In this document: piece after piece, positions 17,259 through 21,782 of the stretch
How the letters are laid out: every line of letters starts with the position of its first letter
Position numbering within the stretch: the stretch's first letter is position 1
From: Chara braunii
Lineage: Eukaryota; Streptophyta; Charophyceae; Charales; Characeae
DNA: 21,782 nucleotides
Direction: 5' to 3'
Assembly: GCA_003427395.1 (NCBI GenBank)
Contig: BFEA01000261.1
Coordinates: 1,192,771-1,214,552 of the forward strand
Position numbers and translations under genes: made by a program
The notes under the pieces: model-generated
Seen by the model: only the letters and a program-made list of their open reading frames with translations
Databases searched by the model: none
Told to the model about the DNA's origin: nothing

Positions 17259-18056
17259 TTATGTGCCATCGTGTCGACTGGCGGTGTCGGCAGGGACTTC
17301 AGGATTCAGAGCAGATCCTCCTCGCGCAGCGGATGGTGCTTGTCCCGGCGGGGCCTCCCCTTCTTCCCTCGACTTCGACTCGGCTTCCAACTCTTCTTCA
17401 GCTAACAAAACCGCGATGGCTATACAACCTGGATCATTGTCTGACGACACCTCACCGTGTGTTCGATGGGCGTTCCAAAACTCGTCCAGACTGGAGTTGT
17501 CAGGCGCAAGATCGTCCAAGTCCAAATAGCGCTAAACCGCAGGGTCGTGATCGCTCAGGTATTGGCCGAAGTCTTCCGTACAGTTCGCCTAGATTATGGT
17601 TGGTGTCAATGTCCTCTCCAAAGTGACGGGTTCGACTTGGCTTGGGTCACTGGGATTAAAAAAGATGATACTTGCTTGCAAGTCGTCGATGAGCTGGGAC
17701 AGAAAGATGAGGAGCTCGTAGGCAATAGTCGCTCTACCTCCTTCTGCAATCTTTCCGCAAAGAAGTCGAAACAATGTGCCACTCATCTCTGTCTCTGTCG
17801 GTCACGCCTGAGCTAGTACTAGCGAAATCTCGTTATAGATCTCTAACTCCCGATTGCTGTAGTATCGAGCCCAGTGACACTTCACGGTTAGCATGCATAC
17901 GCCGACCGACGCAAATTCAGTCCAATTGCGAAGGTAAAGAGGATGGAAGGGAGGGATCGTGGTGAGGCGAATCTCCAAAGTTAGAAGGGGATCGGCCCAA
18001 GATGGCCAGAGAGTTGGAATATCTGAAGGGAGGGAGAAGGTCGAAAAGCGAGTCAT
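17259..18056 (-). pseudogene. Decayed reading frame next to the retroelement ORF
   Basis: The open segments 18056-17802, 17786-17589 and 17525-17259 on the minus strand are all in one frame, separated only by single stops (one TGA, two TAG). Together they read as a frame of about 265 codons with protein-like composition. Its end is acidic and Pro/Ala/Glu-rich (EEELEAESKSREEGEAPP). I cannot assign a domain. It lies directly beyond the AT-rich foldback that terminates the ORF at 18541-19065, so it may be the continuation of that ORF, out of frame because of the insertion. Alternatively it is part of a separate element. Without a homologue, coding status stays tentative. Confidence 0.4.
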
Positions 18057-18069
18057 CGACGCAATTGGT

Positions 18070-18560
18070 AAGTCAACGGAAAAATTTCCTAGAATTAAAT
18101 AATCATTCCATAATAAAATTACGTTCTAAAATATAAATTTACATTCCATCTTCAAAAATGTCATTGCAATTTTAAAATTTTTCGTCTTACTTGAAAATTT
18201 TCTTTCCAAGAATGAAGTATCCCTTCTTGTTTGAACTGCATGCTAGACATGGAATGAAAGTCTCGATGACTTTATGAATTTTCTAAATTGGACTATCATT
18301 CTACTATAAGGAATTCCAGTTATAAATAGGTTAATCCAATCTTAATTAGAAGATATTGGTTATAATAGAATGAAAGTTTAATTAAGACATTTCATAAACT
18401 TATCCAGACTTTCATTCCATCTTGAACAAATAGATATAGTTGGTAGGAAAAACTCTATTTTAGAAGGAAACTTGTCAAATATAACTAAAATTTTTAAAAT
18501 TGGAAGAACTTTGGAATGATAATTTTAAAATATGAAGGATTTATTTAAAATGAATTTTTT
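18070..18560. mobile_element. AT-rich long foldback element (MITE-like)
   Basis: This block is markedly AT-rich compared with both sides. The clearest inverted segment is CATGGAATGAAAGTCT (about 18248) with GATGACTTTATGAA against its inverse around 18383-18422 (TTTCATAAACTTATCC, AGACTTTCATTCCATC). Pairing continues weakly outward to a TCATTCCA/TGGAATGA pair near 18103 and 18511. Repeated CATTCCAT and GGAATGA motifs mark both arms. It looks like a non-autonomous foldback transposon inserted into an older reading frame. Exact ends and target duplication could not be fixed by eye. Confidence 0.6.
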
Positions 18561-19065
18561 TTTCAACTTTTATTTCTTGTGGGAATTTTTCTGTTGAAGG
18601 ACGAAGAGGGGGAAGGGGATGAGCAGAGGGCTCAGTGCTACTGGTCCGTAGAGAGAAGGTATCAATACACTTGGTGCCCACTATTTGCCGACCTGGAGGG
18701 GCTAGTCGCTGCCTCCAATCCGCTACCCACTCCTGTCCCCACTCGTAAAGGTTGGTGATCACCTCGTTTCGTTGTTGCAAGTGGATGGTGCACATATCGC
18801 CACTGAAGGCGAGGATCACCGTTACATCGCTCTGGTTAGGCCGGGATAATCGATCGAATGTCGAGGCTTCCACCAGGATGACTGTTGCTCCCCGCTCTCT
18901 TGAAATCATTACTTCCACCGCCGCACACCAAGCCCCGTGATTAAACAGTTGCGCGAACCGTAGGAGATCGGGATTGAGATGAGGATGCACGACTTGGCGA
19001 AACTGCAACGAAGGTCGAGGTTGAAGAAGCTGTGGGGGAAGAGCCGACTCGATGATGAAACTCAT
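18541..19065 (-). CDS. Unknown retroelement ORF overlapping the integrase stop
   Basis: A 174-codon open frame starts with ATG at 19065, and the integrase frame's TGA shares bases with it as ATGA (19065-19062). That arrangement suits stop-restart translation. The predicted protein is not one I know. It has a Pro/Gln-rich start (ALPPQLLQPRPSLQ), a central part with alternating hydrophobic and charged residues (GATVILVEASTFDRLSRP, DVTVILAFSGD), a Trp-rich patch (YEWGQEWVADWRQRL) and a Pro/Ser-rich tail. No membrane segment or zinc motif is obvious. Its last residues are encoded by the AT-rich foldback, so the true C-terminus is lost and may lie in the frame at 17259-18056. Extra ORFs after integrase are known in several Ty3/gypsy lineages, but no homology is claimed. 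Confidence 0.5.
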   Translation of the reverse strand: MSFIIESALPPQLLQPRPSLQFRQVVHPHLNPDLLRFAQLFNHGAWCAAVEVMISRERGATVILVEASTFDRLSRPNQSDVTVILAFSGDMCTIHLQQRNEVITNLYEWGQEWVADWRQRLAPPGRQIVGTKCIDTFSLRTSSTEPSAHPLPPLRPSTEKFPQEIKVEKKIHFK

Positions 19066-20315
19066 GCCGAAGACCGAGGAGAGGTGGTACCAAACGAAGA
19101 AGGGGAGGCGGGATCCTCGTCTGCGCTAGAAAAAGAAGGCGAAGGCGATATAGGGTCCCCTGAAGGTAGGAGGGGGCGAAGGTAGGAGGTATGGCAGACG
19201 ATGGGAAGAGAGCTATGGTTGGGGCTGGTCTTAGGGGCGATGCGCACAGTATGGGCTTCGTTAGGGCTAAGTTCCACTACTCGAAAGCAGCCAGAAAACT
19301 TGGGAGCGAGTTTCCGGTCGTGTGCACATTTACGTACCTGCACTAGGTCCCCTAATTTATACTGGTGTTGTGTGTTTGCATTCCCATTCCGGCCCTCGTA
19401 ACCCTTTTCCATTAGCTTCACGTACCATTTAGCCTTGGCCTTGATGGCCGACCGCGTGTCCCTTCCCCCGTTCCCGGCACTTTCCGAGGCACTTCGATTG
19501 TCGACGCATGAGATACTATTCGTTTGTAGCTGAAAGGGGGTGAATCCAGTGGATTCATGAGGGATTCATAGGGGGTCGCTCGATGAATCCCGATGATTTG
19601 ATACACTATCTCGGGCCAAGAACGCGTGTCATTAGCCGTTAAGTTCATGCAGAGAGCGGTCTTAATCATGTGGTTCGTGTTTTCGGCTAGCCTGTTGGAC
19701 TAGGAGACATGGGGAGATATGTGTGGGAAAGTAACGCCACAACGCATTAATCATTCCTCTACTTCTGCTTTGAATTCAGACCCATTGTCTGTCAGAATCT
19801 CTTCTGTCTCTAGATGGGTATTGAGAAATCGGTCGATATATGTAGCTATCTCTGAGGCCCTACGTGTCTTACAGAGGTAAACTTCGATGTACTTTGAGAA
19901 ATGGTCGATCAATACCAAGAGAATGGAGTACTCACAACGGTTGGGACCAGGTGGCACGTCAATATCTGTCGTGTCCATACTGACTTGCTGGAAAGGACGT
20001 TCTACCTTCGTCGGGATTATAGTGTTAGGTCCACGAAGGGGCGCACGATTGGCAGCGCAGACTAGACTATTGGTGACCACGTGTCTCACGTCGTCACAAA
20101 TATTATACCAGAATCATCGATTCTGATCAATGGTCGCTTCAGTGACACGTATCGTGAAATGAGCGGACTGCTCCTCGTGCGCAGATTTGGTCCAGTCATA
20201 TCGCTGAAATGGGTGTGGAACCGTCAACCATAATCCCGATCCGTCCGTTTTGCATTTTTCCAAATGACCGTTGATCCATCGATAACCTCTCAGTGGCCCG
20301 ATGCTTATCATGCTT
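19062..20315 (-). pseudogene. Ty3/gypsy-type integrase, inactivated
   Basis: The integrase part of a retrotransposon pol polyprotein, which would join element DNA to host DNA. In order: an HHCC-like region (HEEQSAHF near 20180; later RHVV, then SLVC, where the first Cys appears as Ser); the catalytic core with D in VSMDTTD (about 19975), D in LTDNGSEF (about 19789) and E in NRLAEN (about 19684); then a C-terminal segment with KLGDLVQVRK and KLAPKFSGCFRVVE, the GPY/F-type module, and a Ser/Pro tail. Three in-frame stops (near 20119, 19753 and 19702) and a frameshift near 19551-19570, from an 11-bp partial duplication, disable it. All three stops fit C-to-T or G-to-A changes at Trp or Gln codons. 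No reverse transcriptase or RNase H is found upstream, where an unrelated repeat starts at 20519. Confidence 0.9.
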
Positions 20316-20518
20316 AGTGAGATGGTCCAATGGTTGGCCCGCTAATTTAGCCACTAATATTTTATTTGTCCATACTTCAGCCCTTCGGTATTTTTTGTCG
20401 TATTCGGGGCCGTCAGTTATGGAGGCCTTGAAACGAACTTTCGTGGGGAACTTGCCCATCCAACACAGGGGGGAATTCCATGCCTTACTACTCGTTCGAT
20501 ATCGAACGCATGCGCCAG

Positions 20519-20580
20519 GGAAATTGAGTGTGGGGACACAGACGAAACTGAAATCCCCCGTGTTGGTCTGATGAAGTAAG
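20519..20580. repeat. Second copy of the 60-bp shared repeat
   Basis: AAATTGAGTGTGGGGACACA, then CTGAAATCCCCC, then TGTTGGTCTGATG matches 7690-7752 in the same orientation. It sits exactly between the intact unknown ORF and the integrase remnant, so it may mark an insertion junction or an element end. Confidence 0.7.
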
Positions 20581-20679
20581 TCGGTTGCTTTTGCGTGTCG
20601 CGGAACACACGCACGGGCACCGAGAGAAAAGAGAAACATCCAAAAAGTATTGTCGAGCTTCCCATTGTGCTACGGCCCG

Positions 20680-21174
20680 TCATTTAGAGCGGAAGGGCTT
20701 TGGCACGCTTCGCGTGTCTCGTTTTTGTATCAGATCCCGTCGCCGCTCGCTGGTCAGTTCTGAGTCTGACGTGGATGGTCTCAGTCGCGTGGATCTTTCT
20801 CTATGTTCGTCCTCGCTCCGCACACGGTAGTGGAAACCCCTGGATTCATAGCACTCAAAGCGTTGGCATTCGGTGCATAGAGTGCGCGGCCAGTGGGGTT
20901 CTACTACCGTCCACGGGATGACGATCAACTCGTTGAAAGGCAACAATATCGAGTAAGGTGGAAAGTGCGTATCGATAATGATAAACCCAGCCTCTACGAA
21001 CCCTGAACAACGATTTGCCGGAGGGAAGTAGTATCGTCCGCCGATGTGTGCGACAACCTCTCGTACATCCCACTCGCATACACGTGTTCTTTCCTCATTA
21101 TAGGGAAAAGGCCGTGTTGAGACGGGAGATACGGGAGGCTGGCGCACGATCGAAGGGTGCTTGTCAGTCCACAT
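20680..21174 (-). CDS. Unknown conserved protein, 164 aa, intact copy
   Basis: I do not recognise this family. The start chosen is the ATG at 21174, because the residues MWTD there are also conserved in the second copy (14833); the frame is open further upstream to about 21237 without another ATG. Conserved blocks between the copies are PFPYNE, RVCEW, IGG-YYFP, RCSGF, IIDTHFPPYS, LLPFNE, VEPHWP, TLC--C-RFE, GFHY, EDEH and TRLRPSTS. A CxxC pair (TLCTEC), other conserved Cys and several His could bind metal. The N-terminal two thirds are rich in Trp, Phe, Tyr and Pro, suggesting a globular fold; the C-terminal third is charged and likely flexible. There is no membrane helix. Of the longer frames here it is the only one with evidence of past selection on its protein. 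It may be a mobile-element gene of a type I cannot name. Confidence 0.6.
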   Translation of the reverse strand: MWTDKHPSIVRQPPVSPVSTRPFPYNEERTRVCEWDVREVVAHIGGRYYFPPANRCSGFVEAGFIIIDTHFPPYSILLPFNELIVIPWTVVEPHWPRTLCTECQRFECYESRGFHYRVRSEDEHRERSTRLRPSTSDSELTSERRRDLIQKRDTRSVPKPFRSK

Positions 21175-21237
21175 ACCAATCAATTGCAAAAATCTTGAGA
21201 CGTCGGTAAGAAAGGAAAACACTCGCGCAACCCTCAA

Positions 21238-21690
21238 TTAAAAAAACACCCATCAGCTTGATCATGCATGTAACTAAGGGACTGACCCGCGACTCAGGTT
21301 TAGTGAGCCTGCGCGACGTTGATCCAAGGCGCCTTGTTTTTCGAGGCCACCTTGTGGCTCGGCTGCTGATGTCGTGCAGCATAAGGCAGATGGCATGTGC
21401 AGTGCATTCAGAACTACAGATCTAAACACTCTTGCATTCTCGGACAAAATCCCGACAACAATCGTTTAATCAACGCAAAAAGACACGCATCTCCATACAT
21501 ACATTCACTGTGGAAGGTGCGAAAATGGCAGAGGTATACAAGTCAGAAATCAACCGAGAGAATTGTACACACGCATCCACCGTTCACAAGACAAGAGGAT
21601 CAATTCCCCGACATCGGGGGATTACCCAGAAAACTAATGAAAAAGTTCCGGAAGAAGTTCTTTCACACAGGAAAGCACACCGATTCATTC

Positions 21691-21697
<7 letters not shown>
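21238..21697. other. No recognised gene
   Basis: Sequence upstream of the unknown ORF has no similarity by eye to the region upstream of its second copy. No TATA-like or RNA gene signal stands out. Confidence 0.5.

Positions 21698-21782
<85 letters not shown>
21698..21782. repeat. (GA)n microsatellite at the right edge
   Basis: An uninterrupted GA run of about 42 units continues to the last base. It is the complement of the CT run at the left edge. Confidence 0.97.

Larger units (their letters stand above)
17259..20518 (-). mobile_element. Remnant of a Ty3/gypsy-like LTR retrotransposon
   Basis: The integrase, the overlapping downstream ORF and the further decayed frame share one strand and order, so they probably come from one element. 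Neither LTRs, primer-binding site nor reverse transcriptase were identified. The upstream edge near 20519 coincides with a 60-bp repeat also present at 7690-7752. The downstream limit is uncertain. Confidence 0.6.

Noticed and set aside
16990-17626. Plus-strand frames of 177-179 codons
   Set aside because: Open mainly because of GGA/GGC-rich simple sequence. The antisense retroelement-linked frame explains the region at least as well.
14348-21174. The two unknown-ORF copies as the LTRs of one element
   Set aside because: They are in the same orientation on either side of the integrase, but their differences are concentrated at synonymous positions and the flanks do not match. LTR pairs diverge without regard to codon position.

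Overview
The window looks like decayed, repeat-rich nuclear DNA from a eukaryote, most probably a plant or other member of the green lineage. The main evidence is two U6 snRNA-derived sequences. The 3' part of the first is nearly identical to the plant form of U6 and unlike the animal form. A tRNA-derived SINE, Ty3/gypsy integrase remains, many small terminal-inverted-repeat (TIR) elements and long (CT)n/(GA)n tracts fit the same picture. The exact taxon cannot be read from the sequence. The window begins inside a (CT)n tract and ends inside a (GA)n tract, so it may be a whole contig broken at microsatellites. No intact, recognisable host protein gene was found, and most open frames are short and unconvincing.

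Layout. 1-4730: microsatellites, purine tracts, short tandem arrays and at least four kinds of small foldback elements. One family has copies at 1328-1441, 2782-2878, 4617-4723 and 5964-6030. 4930-5613: a 5'-truncated U6 retropseudogene with target-site duplications, then a tRNA-derived SINE on the minus strand with its own duplications. 6200-7580: hairpins and a 678-bp element with 27-bp terminal inverted repeats. 7580-9990: no recognisable gene; one TATA-like promoter candidate. 10030-10640: AT-rich satellite-like repeats of about 120 bp in an A/B alternating order. 10920-11531: seven copies of a roughly 27-bp motif separated by non-repeated spacers. 11535-13280: nothing recognised. 13262-13632: hairpins, a 25-bp tandem repeat and a tRNA-like head joined to a U6-like tail on the minus strand.

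14348-21174, all on the minus strand: two diverged copies of an unrecognised protein-coding unit (intact at 20680-21174, broken at 14348-14833) bracket the remains of a Ty3/gypsy-type element. Its integrase (19062-20315) keeps the catalytic D, D and E positions but has three nonsense codons and one frameshift. A second open frame (18541-19065) overlaps the integrase stop as ATGA. An AT-rich foldback element of about 480 bp (18070-18560) separates it from a further decayed frame (17259-18056). No reverse transcriptase, protease or clear LTR pair was found, so this is a fragment.

The window is best read as nested layers of dead or non-autonomous mobile elements. The most interesting parts are the conserved duplicated unknown ORF, the tRNA/U6 chimera, the seven-copy spaced-repeat array and the ORF coupled to the integrase end.
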